From positions 106,571,501-106,635,500 of the forward strand of contig OY856413.1 of NCBI GenBank assembly GCA_963693085.1: 64,000 nucleotides of DNA, given 5' to 3'. The translations under genes and the position numbers were made by a program. The first letter of the stretch is position 1. Every line of letters starts with the position of its first letter. The notes beneath the pieces were generated by a model. It worked only from the letters and a program-made list of their open reading frames with translations, searched no databases and was not told the DNA's origin. Positions 32,377 through 46,833 of this stretch are shown here, piece by piece. This DNA is from Alisma plantago-aquatica (lineage: Eukaryota; Streptophyta; Magnoliopsida; Alismatales; Alismataceae).

Positions 32377-35300
32377 TGTAAAATACCAAAACTTAAGTTT
32401 AATCCTAACTCTGGCCTTTTTATACATAATCTTTAAAATTTGGTTCCAGTCCCTCTATACCGAAATTCATTGTAAAAGAGTACTTTAGGTGATTACAAAC
32501 CCAATGTTTAAGCTAAATGTTCAATCTTGGGTGGCCTTGGCATAATTTGTTTCACTAAGACTTTCAGTAAGGGGTTAGAATGCAAATTCACAATTTAATA
32601 TGTTTGGACTTAAATAAGGACTCTAGAACTTTCCTTGATTTATATGAATAGAAAAGTGATTACAAAATATGACTCTTAAATACTTAAATAATAATAGTTT
32701 CAGTATTGGGGCACAATTGTGGAATAAATGAGGACTCATAACAAGTGGAAAGTAGGGAGAGAATTCAAATTTTCCTTTCTAGGGTTCATTTAAAGGTTGG
32801 TTTTCATATTTTTGAGGCTGTTAAGTTGAAAAACTAAGTTGATACCGTCTAAGGGAAATTAGAAATTTACGGACCTAAGGATGATTGGTGTGAGATTTAG
32901 AAATTTGAGGAAACATAAGATAGGAAATTCTAATCTCATGAATGGATAATTCTGGAGTATGGATACTAGCCAAGTATTTTATTTAAAAGAGGGCTATAAT
33001 GACATGTTTAAGAAACACAAATAAATTTCCATATATTAAATTATCTACAAAATAGTCTTAAAAGAGGAATTTGATGTGTTTTTCATATTCTACACACATT
33101 TTTCAGCTTACTTACCATTTTTCAAACCAACCAAACATGTTTTTTTATCCCAATTGAATTAGATAGAGAAATTACCTTATTAGTCAATGTTTGAATACTT
33201 TTTCATGGTCATGTGGTTATAATCGAGCATGTCTCCTCATGGCAACCTATAGACACAATCTCTAAAAACTGGTGCCCCTCCTTTCCCCATTCATCTCCTC
33301 ACTTTTTGTTCCCCATCTTTCCTCCTTCCTCACCCATCCACACCCTACCTCTGACCTCTACCTATCTCCATCCACCAGGCCACATGGAACCAACACAACC
33401 ATCTATAGTTGTAGGGTAGAGACATGTACTAGAAAAGTGCATGCCTTCCTTCTCCAATTTTTCCTCCTCATCCCCTTGTCAACATCGCTCTAGGGATCCT
33501 AGTCGCCAATGCAGAAGCCCCCTTGTGGCCCAATGACATGGAGTTTCTAGCTACATTTGTAGTGGAGGGTGGAAGCCACTGGTTGAACTATTATGAAGGT
33601 GTTGCCTCCCTCTACACTACCTAACCAACTGCCACTATAGGGCCCTCTCACTACTCGGAGAGAATGAGCTTCTACCTACAATAGTAGTGGACATTGGAGG
33701 TTGTTGTGGTACTAAGATTTTGCAATGGTGCCCTCCCTCGTCCTTGCTGGGTTAGCCACCAACACTCAGATGTGATCCAGCCACCATTCCACTCTTAATG
33801 TTATTCTTCTTCCTCCCATCTCAAGCTGCTCATCACATGCTCAACCACGTGAGACAATAGTGCTACAACAGTCTAGAGGTCCCTTGTTTCATATTCTTCA
33901 TGGTTCAGAAGGATGGAGGATTATAAAAAAACATCCTTAGATCAGAAGAGAGACAAATCATCAACCCCCTTTGTGTAGACAATTAGATATAGATAAATCT
34001 CTACTTTCTCATCTAAAAAACTAGGACCCGCCGACTTGATTCATATCTCATTGCCACTATCTATTATCTTCTTCCTATGGCAACCATCAACACCTTGTGA
34101 CTGCAATAATAGACTCCAACCCGTATAGTAGACCGAAGGTAGTTTTTTCATGTCCTTGAAGAATCCCTAGGATATGATCACCTCTAGTTCAATCCCAGGA
34201 GAGCCACTCACCCTTATCATTAACCAAGCCAATGTTAATCGACGATGACAAGTGTGTTTACTGAATTCATAGGTGATTCATCTTGTTTATGCATTGCATA
34301 TTTAGGGATCTAATTGATGAGAATAATGATTTTCTTACTGTAAGATAATAATCTTGATTGGGTAACCATGGCATATAAAAATACAATAAATGATGTAGCA
34401 TAAACTCATTTATGTAAATTCATATTATTATTATGAACTTAGTACTAATATCGATTCATAAATATGTGTCTTGATAAGTTGTCATGGGGCAACTCAAAAT
34501 TTTTAGTAATTATTAATAAGGAAATTCAACCTAATAATATCATTATTTTCACGAGTTATGAAAAACCCAAGATAACCTTATATGTATGTAATTGTTATGA
34601 TGACTAGAGATGCAATTTGGCATGGGAAATACATTTAACTAGGTTGATCTATGTAGAATGGAATTGAACATGAAGAAAACAATATTCTTAAGAAGGTTGC
34701 TTCATAATCCTAGGTATGGATGGCATGTTGATAGACTATAATGGATCCATCCATATAATGCAGAAAGAGGATAAGGGCAATCTTATAACTATAGTAAGAA
34801 TATATACACGTGTTCGCTTGTTTTGACTAACATATCCAATGTGTTTCTAGGATGAATCCCGAGTTGGGGGACCAAGATATACCTATAGAGATAATATTTT
34901 TCTTGAAGATCAGGTATGCACATATTTTCTGTTATCTAGGCATTGCTATTATGACCCAGAATCATTTCCTATGTGAGGCATGTGTTGATATTCACTTTTA
35001 CATCCTTTTTAAATTCTTACTTTTCTTGGATATCATTGATCAATCTTCTGACCCCACATATTTTTTTTTGGTTGTTCTCATCCTATTATTTCATATTGAC
35101 TGAACTTATACTTGCTTTTCCCTATATATGTGCATTCTTAGACTAATTTTATTTCTTTTAGTGGTACATGTGTACAACCATATATAAAGGGCACACTTTC
35201 TCCACCCCGAGTGTGCTTTTCCACTTATTTATACAGGGGCACACTATCTCCACCCAGGGTGTGCTATCTCCACCCAATATTTATTTTTAGGCTGAGATCC

Positions 35301-35989
35301 TATGGTGTTTTAGCCCTGCTTGAAATAACTTTAGTCTATGATTGTTACATGCACAACATTACATTTTGATATTATTAATGGAAATTTTTAAAAGGCAAGA
35401 CTCCCTAATTGTAAATCTTTATTTCAGACATGTCTCATATGTTGACTTGATATTTCTTTTGGAACTTATTCCTCTTGAACATCCCTTTATTGAAATCTCC
35501 TAACTTGACCTATCCTTGCTCTAAGTAATGCCTAGTTGTTATTACTCGACACATACTCAATTTTATGCCGACTTCCTTTTTCTTTGACTTTCCTCCTTCT
35601 GGGTGTTTTCTTCAACCTATCTAGGAGTATGCAGGTTGGAGGAGGACGACTCATGATGGACTTGAAATGGGAGCTCTGTTTTGGAGGATAGCTTGAGAAG
35701 GCTAGGTTTCCCACTACAACTGGGCCTTTTGTGTCTAATAAATATAACACCTCTCATTACTGTCCTGCTTCCCTTAATGGGTGAGGAACAATGTAATTGG
35801 ATAATCTTGTGATATTTGTAATAGTTATGATTTCTTTTATTGTAATGTAATTACTTTGTTTTGTATATCATCCTATTTGAGAAAAAAATTTACCACCTTC
35901 CTTCATGATTTTAGTATGTTTGGATTGGGTGGGTTTGTTTCCTCAAATTGAGTAATGAGTAGATCCCCTCTTGGGTCTCACTCCTTACA
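32377..35989 (+). repeat. 3' LTR of element C
   Basis: 3613 bp, TGTAAAATACCAAAAC... to ...CACTCCTTACA. The start is set by the PPT on its left and by homology with the 5' LTR fragments. The TGTAAxATACC opening and the length fit chromovirus (Tekay/Del-like) LTRs (inference). A 289 bp segment present at 29128-29416 is missing here at about 34760. No gene. Confidence 0.88.

Positions 35990-37380
<1,391 letters not shown>

Positions 37381-37443
<63 letters not shown>
37381..37443. repeat. (TC)13(TA)18 compound microsatellite
   Basis: TC units to about 37407, then TA units to 37443, between the two MITE-like elements. Confidence 0.95.
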
Positions 37444-37445
<2 letters not shown>

Positions 37446-37781
37446 GCATTCATTCAATACCCGTGCATGTAGCCTGGATTTCGCTACCCGGCAGCCAAAA
37501 AAGTAACTGTTCTGACCATAATAGTAATTCTGCTATAAAAAAAGTAATATGTTGATCAAAAAGTAACTATACGACTAAAAAAGTAACCCCGTACAAAATA
37601 CACAAAAGATATATATGTAACCATGTTTTGAAATCTTCTGTTACAAACGTAACTATCTATGCATGAAACTCAACTATTTGCAAGGTAAAGTAACCCTCTA
37701 CATGTCAAAAGTAACCAACTTGAAAAAAAGTAACCGAAATGGGGAGCGGGTAGCTACCTCCGCGGGTATTAAAGATGGGCC
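37444..37781. mobile_element. MITE-like element 2 in a (TA)n tract
   Basis: 338 bp. Imperfect inverted ends: GGGCATTCATTCAATACCCG on the left, complement of the right end GGCCCATCTTTAATACCCGC. The interior repeats AAAAAAGTAAC-type words about ten times. Bordered on both sides by (TA)n. Non-coding. Confidence 0.65.
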
Positions 37782-37798
37782 ATATATATATATATACA

Positions 37799-37848
<50 letters not shown>
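37782..37848. repeat. (TA)n microsatellite with TACATATATG interruption
   Basis: Right border of the composite microsatellite/MITE locus. Confidence 0.95.
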
Positions 37849-37849
<1 letters not shown>

Positions 37850-40399
37850 GTCTACCTAAATTAGTGCAAAATATATAGCTATGTTTGTATATTATGATAC
37901 ATGTAGTTGAAAAACCTAGATTTCTTGGTAAGGTCTAGGTTTCCTATGGATTTTATGTATTTGTCAATGAGGTTGCGATTAAGTAAGATATATAATAGGA
38001 GGATTACCTACTACAAATCTTGATGACCAACATGTAGATTAGTTCCTAATGATCCTTGAATCAGTGATCCTTAAATAATTTCATTACAAGTGTTGACTTC
38101 ATTTAAGTCTACATATGTTTATGTAGTAATTCATTATCTTCTAGGATTTCCAAAATCAAAGGAAGGTGCTCAGGAGGCTAAAGATTGGTATAGGGTCAAG
38201 ACGATCCCACAGGAAGGTGGTCGATTTATTTCTCTTGCCATCATCCCCAAGGTTTAGCATTTGTTTATGTTGAAGTCAGGACAAATACGTCACTGGTGAT
38301 GAGTCATACCTATAGGTAGAGGAATTGAACTTCTCGATGTTACAGTTGTCTTGGAGACAGATACCCATTATGGAAGAAACTAGGGTGAGGGTAAGTCTAT
38401 GTGGCTGTCGGGTTAGGTGTGTGGGCAGTGAGTTACATGTCTTATAGTCCATCAAGACACTAGGTTCCAAGAGGTCAAGCTCAAGCCGCTAGGAGGCTGA
38501 GTCATAGGCAACATATAGTGGTTGTTTCTGGGCTGCCAATGAGAGGGACTGGTCATAGGTGGTATATCGAGCACTCACAATGGTCATCAAGGATTGGTGA
38601 CTTGGTGTTTTGTATCTGTAGTGATGGTGGTGGGGGTGATGGATTTGCAGATGCAAGGTGGTGACCAGAAAGCAAAATGTTTTGTCTTAAAATCGGGTGT
38701 TAGGAGGAGGAGGCGAAGGAAGAAGAAGAAAAAAGAATAATGATTGATGGAGGGGGTTATAGATCCATGGGGGCTCTTAAAACTGGGTGTTAGGAGGAGG
38801 ACAAGGAAGAAGAAGAAGCAAGAATAATGATTGATGGGGGGGTCGTAGATCCACGAAGGCTCTTTGGAAGGCATGTGGTGGATGAGGCAAGTCTGGAGGC
38901 ATAGACTAATCTTGTAGTCATCACTACAGATAGCAAGAAACCTTTATGTCTTCTGCTAGCTACTGAAGTTGTCAGAGATGGATAGTGCTATGTATGCTAG
39001 GTGGTGGTTTCCTCCAACAGATCTACTAATGAGGGGGAGGGAATAGAGGTGATTGCTAGGGTTTCCTAGATTGGGAATGGAGGGGAAGAAATAGAGAGGA
39101 GAAAAGGAAAGGAGGGGAAGGAAGATTATCAGTGCTAGTTCTATGCTTGTGTCTTGGTGACCGTGTCAAAGCATGGAATGTGTTGGTTAAGGTTGCAGAC
39201 AAGGGTAGGGGATGTTATGGGAAAGTCTAAATCAAGGGATGGACAAAGGACATACATTGTAATTATTGTATTACACGTATTAAAAAGAGGTTTATAATTA
39301 CTTAATTAAATGATGAAATTAAGTTGGATTGACACCAAAATTGAAGAGTAAGCTAATTAAGGTGTGAAGAATCCAATCATAACATCAATTTTTCCTTATG
39401 AAAATGTTTGTCGTATCATTTATTTACTTGTATATTAAGTACTCACTTAGGAATTTGTCCCTTTCTTAATCACCTATATTATATTCATCTAATTCATTTC
39501 ATCAATTAGTCTTAGGATGGCTCTAGATTGCCAAATTAGGATTTAAACGAATAAATTTGTAATTTGTATAACTAATTCGAAGCCTTATTTTCTTTGTGTT
39601 ATTAATCCAATTAAATTGTTATTTTTAAAAACATAAAAGGTTATTGGCTCTAATTAACCAAATTTCAGGAAATAAGGTTCCATACTAACTTAATAAAAAA
39701 GGCATACAAATTAGGGAGTGTTAAGCTAGGTGGTTAGATTTGGGTATGTTATAGATCATCTATTTAGGATCTAGCCAATGGGCTAGGTAACAAGTCATGA
39801 TTTGGCTTTGCTTACACAAAATTTTAGAGTTATCATAATTAGGGTTTAGAATCCTTATCAAATTCTTTTGGGTTATAATTATGAGGTAGTAAAGGGTTAA
39901 CATTAGGAGATTTGAGATTGCTTTTTTTCTACTGATATCAAGTAAGTGGTCCATGTCAATGACTATACAATACTTGTTTAGCTTACCATTATAACACATT
40001 TCTTATTTCTAAGTAAGACTTCTATGATTATGTGATTCAACGTTCTTAGTGTTTAATTAAGATTTGCAAGTAATATTTTCATACTTTCCTAGTTATGTAC
40101 TTTTATATCCTCAATATCTCAAGTAAATATATGTTACTAAGATTTCTTAGAATGATTAAGGTTTAAGAATGAAGTCATGATAAGATTATATAATTGGATG
40201 GTTTAATCCATGATTAAGTTTGCAAGATAAGATTTTACTAAGACTTAATATCATGATAAGAGCATGATATCAGAATGCATTGAGATATATGCAAGACAAA
40301 TTTACTAAGATGACATTAGATTTAGGAGCACATGTCTGTAGAGAAAGATAAGTAAAAACACAAGAACTAAGTTTAAGAAAGAAGATATTTTTATGTTCT
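37849..40399. other. Intergenic sequence, no gene recognised
   Basis: AT-rich to mixed. The only clear structure is a 90 bp tandem duplication (38686-38775, 38776-38866). The open frame 38874-38587 (minus) is low-complexity from that repeat. No transposon ends or protein motifs found. Confidence 0.6.
38686..38866. repeat. 90 bp tandem duplication
   Basis: CTTAAAATCGGGTGTTAGGA and CTTAAAACTGGGTGTTAGGA open two copies that include AGAATAATGATTGATGG. Confidence 0.85.
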
Positions 40400-41400
40400 T
40401 GAGACATGAGCACAAGGATAGAGCCATATAAGATCTGGCGGGGTGCCAACTATAAGATAATACTCAACTTTATAGAATCAAATGTCTATTTTAATGTACA
40501 TTGTAGGTTGGATCATCATGTTTTCACTTTTGTGTATGGGAGGCTGCTCTGCAAAATAATCAAGTTTCTAGATGTGAATCCATTGACCCTATATGTGGTG
40601 GTGGGGGATTTTTAATGCGCATACCCATTTGCAAGAGAAGATGGGGGTCAAAAATCATTACTACGGAAGTTGTGTAGAGTTTTTTTATGGGTTCGAGGCA
40701 TGTGGTCTGGAAGATCTTGGAGCTTGTGGCCCGAACATGATATTTATAAAAGGTTTGTTACAATTTTGTCTTGACCGTGTTGTGGGCAATAAGGCTTGGG
40801 TTGCATTGGGTTATTGATACAAAGAGTGGGTGGTGGAAAAATTTCAATTTGATCAAGCTCCTATATTGGTCTCCTAAATATAATGTAGAAGAGGGTATGT
40901 GGACATTTCTAGAACAAGAGTGACATGGAATGAACATGTCCATGTTGGTTAAATGCTAGATAGGGAATGAAAGGAATGAACTATTTTTAGTGATATGGCT
41001 AGCAAGTTTCTTTCTATTGTAATGAAATGGGATGGTTGCAATCAGAAAGGAGGTTGTCAAGATAAAGAGAGGGCTAGAAACTCATATTATACTTCCTCAG
41101 AGTGATCTTGCTAAAAATTACTCTACTGAGGTGGAGGATAAGATTGTCAATCGACATTTGTAACTACAAGATGTTGTGAGAGTTGAAGACATGGAGTGGC
41201 AACAAAAGTCTAGGTGAGATTGGTTCAAGATGGGAAAAGGTAACATAAAATTCTTTCATGTGTTTGTCACAATGAGACGGTGGCACAGTAAAATCATATG
41301 GCTAAAGGAAGACAATGATCTCTGCCTTGAGGATTATCCTGTGTAGAAAGATCATGTGGCTTTGAATATCTCTACACTGTGCAAGGTTCAACTATTGGTG
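40400..41400 (+). pseudogene. L1-type LINE ORF2 fragment (endonuclease to pre-RT)
   Basis: Decayed part of a non-LTR retrotransposon. The endonuclease word VVGDF ends one frame at 40615 and FNAHTHLQEKMG continues in the next, so a one-base shift splits the GDFN motif. Downstream: FFYGFEACGLEDLGACGPN, then FCLDRVVGNKAWVALGY (40593-40817 frame), matching the end of plant L1 endonucleases. Further on (about 41180-41320) come EWQQKSR, DWFKMGKGNIKFFH and MRRWHSKIIWL, the usual segment before RT. No RT (FADD) region, poly-A tail or target duplication is seen. Confidence 0.82.
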
Positions 41401-42369
41401 TTGAGTGGAATTAGTATCCTAGATGGTTTCCACATATTGGTGTTGATCATTATAAGAAAAATTAGGGTTGGATGCAAAAAAGGAGGTTAGAATAGGGGTC
41501 TTGGCCATCGAGGTGGGTGGTTGGCATAGTGGCAGCAGAAAACCCATTGATGAGGTACATTGGTAGGAGAAGCACTAGTAGTTGTTGGATCAGACAAGGT
41601 CCAACACATAGCCAATGATCAGGTGCCTCCCATTAGTTGGGAAGCTGGGGGTGGATCGTCTTGAGCAAGGGGATGGGGCCGTGAACCACTCCTAGGCCCT
41701 TAAGGGCCAATACCCAAGTCTAAAGAAGATATTTTATTGCATTGGGAAAAAGATCGAATCAAGGACAATTTAGAATTGCATAACTTAGGTTATGAATGTC
41801 CAATTGAGGTGATTTTTACATTATAGGAAACATAATTGAAATATATACCTCATGGAATGCCTTTGTGATCAAGAAGATCATATAGAAGAGATTTAAAATC
41901 TCTTGCAAAAGAATGACATTTTAAGGAATGGTACATAGTTAAATATGAAAGTTAATGTCACATATATCTAGATTAAGCGTTGATGTGACCATATTGGAGT
42001 GTCACAAAACTCAAACTATGAAATTGTATGAAAATGAGTAGGTTGAGTCACTAATAGAGATGAAAGGTGCTCATAGGTAGAGAGCGTAAGTCAGGTTAAC
42101 AAATCCTTACAATCTTAGTGGAGGTGGAGTCATCTTCAGTTGATGGGGTCGATCGACTAATAAAAATGGTTCATGGAAACTAGAGGTGTATGTTGAGGAT
42201 GGAGTCTTCCAATCTAGTAGCATAGTAAAGATGCGCCCTTTCTATTAAAACTATGTATGATATTTATAGATGGTTTGAGTTAGGGTTTAGAGATCCAATT
42301 TCCAACATTAATGGCATCAGAGGCCATGAATGTTGGAAAAATGACACAAGGAAGACGAAGGGGTGTAGT
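41401..42369. other. Unassigned sequence left of copia element E
   Basis: No convincing gene. Near 42300 TGGCATCAGAGGCC resembles a tRNA-Met PBS and a TATTTATAG lies 50 bases upstream, so a remnant of another LTR element is possible, but no LTR partner is visible. Confidence 0.4.
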
Positions 42370-43231
42370 TGTTGGTATGTATGCCCAAAGAGTCAAACAT
42401 ATGATGACTGTAACATGGAATAATGTAATTGATTAGATAATAATAAAGGCAATTCTATCTATTATGTTTTGTTCAGTTATGAGATAATGATATAACATGA
42501 AAAATGTGTAAAGGATGATGTTACTTGATGATATATGTCTTTAGGGAATAATTAGATCATATGTATGATAAGAGTACATGCATTCTTGTTATGTACTTAT
42601 CATATATTATTGTGGAATCTAAACAGATAACAATAGTACATAAGAGTAGATTGTGTGCTGACTAATGACAAAGTCTCATTTGTCATGATATCTGATCAAA
42701 TCAAACACATACATACTTGTTAGAGAATAACATACCATGCATTTCCACCTTGAGAGTGATACATGGAACCATTATATGGTAGTCATAATCAACTCTCCAA
42801 GTGATAGTGATGATTGTGGTTCTTAGACCTAAAGTCACCACACTCGTTACATGTTGTTTGATGAACTTGTACACTATCCAAAGAGACCTGGAATAAGGGT
42901 TTCCATAAAGGTGGTGATCAAGTACATTGCGACACATGATGATTGACTGTGAGTGATGTAGATGACATTTTCCCCTCCTTTTACAGTTCATATCTTAGAC
43001 ACTTGATAAATGAGACAGAGAAATGGATGGCCATGCTCATGTTGGTCAATATATGATATGTGAGGTCACATGTATCTCAATAGTCTACTCTAATTCATGA
43101 AACATGGATTTAGTACTAATAGGATGACAATTCCATGCCTCACATCCAGTCTAGATATATGAGACAAAGGAACTATATGATCATAGTAAAACTAATCACA
43201 AATTGTTGGTTAAAGTTGTTCTCCAACTTTC
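42370..43231 (+). repeat. 5' LTR of copia element E, first part
   Basis: Starts TGTTGG; contains AATAATAAAGGCAATT early on as in copia LTRs. The last five bases (CTTTC) are the target of element D. The 3' LTR is outside the window, so the boundary rests on the opening bases and position. Confidence 0.65.
43227..43231. other. Target-site duplication (left) of Athila element D
   Basis: CTTTC, identical to 59408-59412. Confidence 0.92.
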
Positions 43232-44499
43232 TAACCGGCCTAAATCGCACGTCTAAAAGGAGCGGATTTGAAGTAGTCAGACTTTTAAATTACCCGACTC
43301 TTAGGCCCCCACAATGATTTCGGGGTCCGAAGTAGCAATCGGGGTCGAACCACAGGGACAAGGGTGGTAGTGTTAAGAACACAGAATCAACACATTACAC
43401 TCCGGCAAAAGTAGTGTGAGGATAAAGTTCCCAAAGGGAACAACGGGCGAAGATCAGTAAAATAAAAGAAAACTATCTCCAATTGGAGTTACAAGGAAAA
43501 TTAAGGTTTTTGGCATTTCTCAGTTTTTAAGGTTTTAACGCAACAGAACTAGAGGAGATAACACCATTGCCTCAGTAAGGAATGAAGGAGGAAAACTTCG
43601 GCATAACAAGCGGCAGCAGGAATATCCAATACCCCTTCTCTCAAAGAGGGTACCTCTAAATAAGCACCAACATCCTCTCTCAAGGTTGCTGGACTTGAGT
43701 TAGAGTGGAAAGATAACTAAAGCAACTCCGATCCTGGGTACTCTCGTACTCCCTGATCAGACCAAACACTAGAGCCGCAACACCTCTCTCGAGGGAGTTG
43801 CAATGGGAAACACAATTCGATAGCTAGCCAAAACATGATCCAAGCATACAAGCTAGAGTTCGGATGCTAAACAGAGTAATCATCCAACAAAAAGGAACCA
43901 AACATAAAGCCAACATATATTTAAAACTCCTCTAATTTCATTGTCATAAGCATTATATAAAAGGGTTTGGTTACATTGAGTAAATAAAGAAAGTAAATGA
44001 CTGGAAGAGAAGATAAGTATTGCCTCCTTGATTTAGGAGGTCGACAAGCAGCAACAGGTCCCTAAGGTCCCTCTAGCCTGATACCGGATGGGAGCCCTGC
44101 CCGATACGCCTGTGTCGGGCGGCATCCCCTATCAGGCGACACACCATGACGGACAGACATATCGATCAAAGCGCTCATGCCCGATACGGTCGTGTTGGGA
44201 CGCCACCCTCTCGGGCGATACACTGTAACGGTTGATTCGTATCGGGCTCAGGATTGTGTCAGGCTAGAGACCACTTAGAGTATCAGGTTCCTCGTATCGG
44301 GGGGCCCCTCTGGTCGATATCGGGCTGCTGCGGCTACTAGGATGGATTCTAAGTGAACCATTCCCACCCTCTCGGGTTGGGGAAGTTCTCACGTAGTATC
44401 ACCCGGTACGCCTCTGGGACGCGACACACTAGTTCTAGGTGCTTTCCAAAGTTAGCTTTCATGAGATTCCAACCCGTTCCATCGAGGTCCTGTAGCTGC

Positions 44500-44509
44500 T
44501 ATTTATAGG
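44500..44509 (-). promoter_or_regulatory. TATA box of the 3' LTR of element D
   Basis: Minus-strand CCTATAAATA within GCCTATAAATAGCAGC; conserved at 58841-58850. Confidence 0.7.
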
Positions 44510-44878
44510 CAGCGGTTGGAAGAAGTTGCAGTTCTCCGGGCACCATGTGTCCTCCATCGGATCTATTACCGTGGCTTTGGGGATGCCCGACGTGCATGTC
44601 GCCCGACACAGTGGGTGTTGGGCAGTAAGTGTGTCGGGTATCGTGACGGGTGGGCGCCTGCCGGTGGGTGGCTTGTATCGCGCGACGAGCTTCATTGGGA
44701 GAGTAGTCATGGCGAGTACAACTCCCTATCGACTAAGCGGTGTATCGCCCGTTAGAGTCTTCTCGTGAGGCACACCCGTATCGTGCAACATGCATATCAG
44801 GCTATAGTAGGATGGGTAGTAAGTGTGTCGGCTGACTGGTAGGAGGGCCGATGTAGGTAAAACACGTTCATGGGCCTG

Positions 44879-44954
44879 GACGAGCCTTTTGCTGATTTTT
44901 GAGTGAAAAAATGAGGGACGAGCCTTTTGCTGATTTTTGAGTGAAAAAATGAGG
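44879..44954. repeat. 38 bp tandem duplication in one LTR of D
   Basis: GACGAGCCTTTTGCTGATTT... occurs twice, nearly identical; single copy in the 5' LTR (about 59220). Confidence 0.9.
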
Positions 44955-45104
44955 AAAACTCTACAAAAGATGATAAAAATGAGATAAGAGCGTAGCGTGG
45001 CCTGTTTGTTCAAAAACATGACAAAAAGGAGAGGAAAATAGTTTAAAAGGGCAGTTTTGACAATGAAATATGGGCCATAAATATCACAAAATTTGGTGTT
45101 ATCA

Positions 45105-45118
45105 ACTCCCCCAAACTT
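45105..45118 (-). promoter_or_regulatory. Polypurine tract of element D
   Basis: Minus-strand AAGTTTGGGGGAGT directly before the LTR start TGATAACACC; the classic Athila form. A second, AGTTTGGGGGGG, lies at about 46077-46089. Confidence 0.87.
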
Positions 45119-45559
45119 AGCATTTTGATTGTCCTCAATCAATCTTTTAAAACTTTGTTTGTGATACTTCTTCTTAACCGGTATAGTTTTCAGACAAAGG
45201 GTTTGGGCGAGTATTGATATGTCTTAAAGATAGCACTACTCGACCACGAACAACAAACTTTACTTTTCCTGCCTTATTTGAGCAAAATTTTCTCCACAAC
45301 TTCGGCGAGACTTGGGTGAATGATTTCAAAGTTAGCTTTCACACCAAACAGCTTTTGGGAACAGAAAGTTGTGTGTTTGGGTAGGCTTAAGACTTTTTGG
45401 GTTTTTCTAGTTTCGCATCAGTCCATCCAGGTATGGGTCTGTTAGTGGGAGAGTGGTCCCTATAGTCCAATCCAGTTGGCTTTAGAACAGTGATTTCACA
45501 TCCTACGTACCACTGCCCCAGATCTACCATGCCTAAAGATGGGTACTTTTGGAAAACAA

Positions 45560-45634
<75 letters not shown>

Positions 45635-46150
45635 TTTGGCACAACTCTCATGCTTTTATTCACTCTCATAAGGCTATTCTCTCTTTTTGGGATTTTGTTG
45701 GGTAAGGGAAAACAAGAGAAATTTTTGCTGTTTGGGCAGCTTTTTCCTTCTGCATACACGTCTCTTAGCTGTCGCGAGATTATTTTTCGAAATTTTTGGC
45801 GTGGAAAGTCGTAGACTTTTGTTGTTTGAGGCTACATTTTCAAAAAGACATAACAAAACATGCACCTCTTTGGACACAGTGAAAACAAACTGGCAAGAAG
45901 TCGTATCAGGTTTTTATTATGAAGTGTCTTTGTACATATGTATAGAGACAAAATAAGCAAAATTTTTGTATGAGGCATGTATATGTATATTTACACATGT
46001 TATATAAAAAGAACAGAAAGAACAAAAGGGGTGAAGTTCAAAGGGCTTTAGTACCTCCCTCACTGGTACATAGATACCCCCCCAAACTTACTCCACACTA
46101 TCCCAGAGTTGTGAAGTAGATCAGGTAGGGTAATGTTAACTCAGTGAGGG
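45119..46150 (-). other. 3' non-coding region of element D with a (TA)n tract
   Basis: No gene between the ULP1-like region and the PPT. Contains (TA)n at 45563-45631 (about 34 units) and a second PPT-like tract at about 46077-46089. Open frames through the TA tract are artefacts. Confidence 0.7.
45563..45631. repeat. (TA)n microsatellite inside element D
   Basis: Uninterrupted TA repeat preceded by GTGTA. Confidence 0.96.
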
Positions 46151-46833
46151 TTAGATGGTGAGCGCGCCTTTGCCAGATAGAAGCTCCCACACATATTCTC
46201 CGCGTTTGCTGTGATGGTCGATGTGGTGGAGCTGGTCAGGCATCTCTTGATTTGATATCCATTCCAACACGAAGATGCCACAGTCGTTGGATAAAGGAAT
46301 TTGTCGTGGACTGCGGTGGTAGAACTGAAGTTCGTGGCATTTTCCAGCTGCTGTCTCCAAGAATGGTTGTATCAGCGCTACCACCTCGTCATAGTATTTT
46401 CATACTAAGTGATTGAGGGATGTCAACACTGTTGATGTACACTATACCAGATGATCTTTGTTGCTTTCTGAGCTATTGTAGAAGATTCCTGCTCGTTGTC
46501 GAGTGTACATCGTTAGGAGCATCCAATGGTTGTAGTGTAGGATAGGTAGGAAGATGATGCATGGAACTCTACACCACAACTCTGCCAGAAATGATTGTTT
46601 TGCTCCTGACTCATCATCTAGGCATATGTCATTGAACAGCATTGGATGGCTATGTATGCGTGTTCAAACTTCTTATGTATTATCTGGATGTAGGCGGCCG
46701 CCACTAATATCGCCAGACATCCTCCTTCTTTTACCATGTCCCTCAAATCGTCAACTGGGAATATGACATTTCCTGCCTCGTAGATGACGTCTGCGGGGGT
46801 AGAGTCAGCTAACTTCAGAAGAACTTCATTGAC
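46151..46833 (-). pseudogene. ULP1-like C48 protease domain 2 of element D
   Basis: Second of two ULP1-like domains at the end of the accessory region. Read from 46833: NVIFPVDDLRDMVKEGG and YIQIIHKKF (substrate-side part), a one-base shift near 46665, then from 46642 IIFLPILHYNHWMLLTMY with the catalytic His (His-Trp pair), AGIFYNSSES 17 residues later where Asp is expected but Asn is present (codon AAT, 46477-46475), two stops (46444-46442 and about 46402), and IPLSNDCGIFVLEW with the catalytic Cys about 82 residues after the His. A Gln lies six residues before the Asp-Cys-Gly. Function would be a SUMO/ubiquitin-like protease; now inactive. Confidence 0.75.

Larger units (their letters stand above)
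43232..45104 (-). repeat. 3' LTR of element D
   Basis: 1873 bp, partner of 57590-59407. Has a 38 bp tandem duplication (44879-44916, 44917-44954) that the other LTR lacks. TATA on the minus strand at 44500-44509. Many GCCCGATACG and GTCGGGCGACAC-type words. Frames such as 44516-44768 are shadows. Confidence 0.92.

Noticed and set aside
38587..38874. 95-codon Phe/Pro-rich frame (minus)
   Set aside because: Created by the 90 bp tandem duplication of GA-rich sequence.
42240..42330. TATA plus tRNA-Met PBS-like TGGCATCAGAGGCC
   Set aside because: No LTR pair or interior found to support a separate element; kept only as a note on the unassigned stretch.
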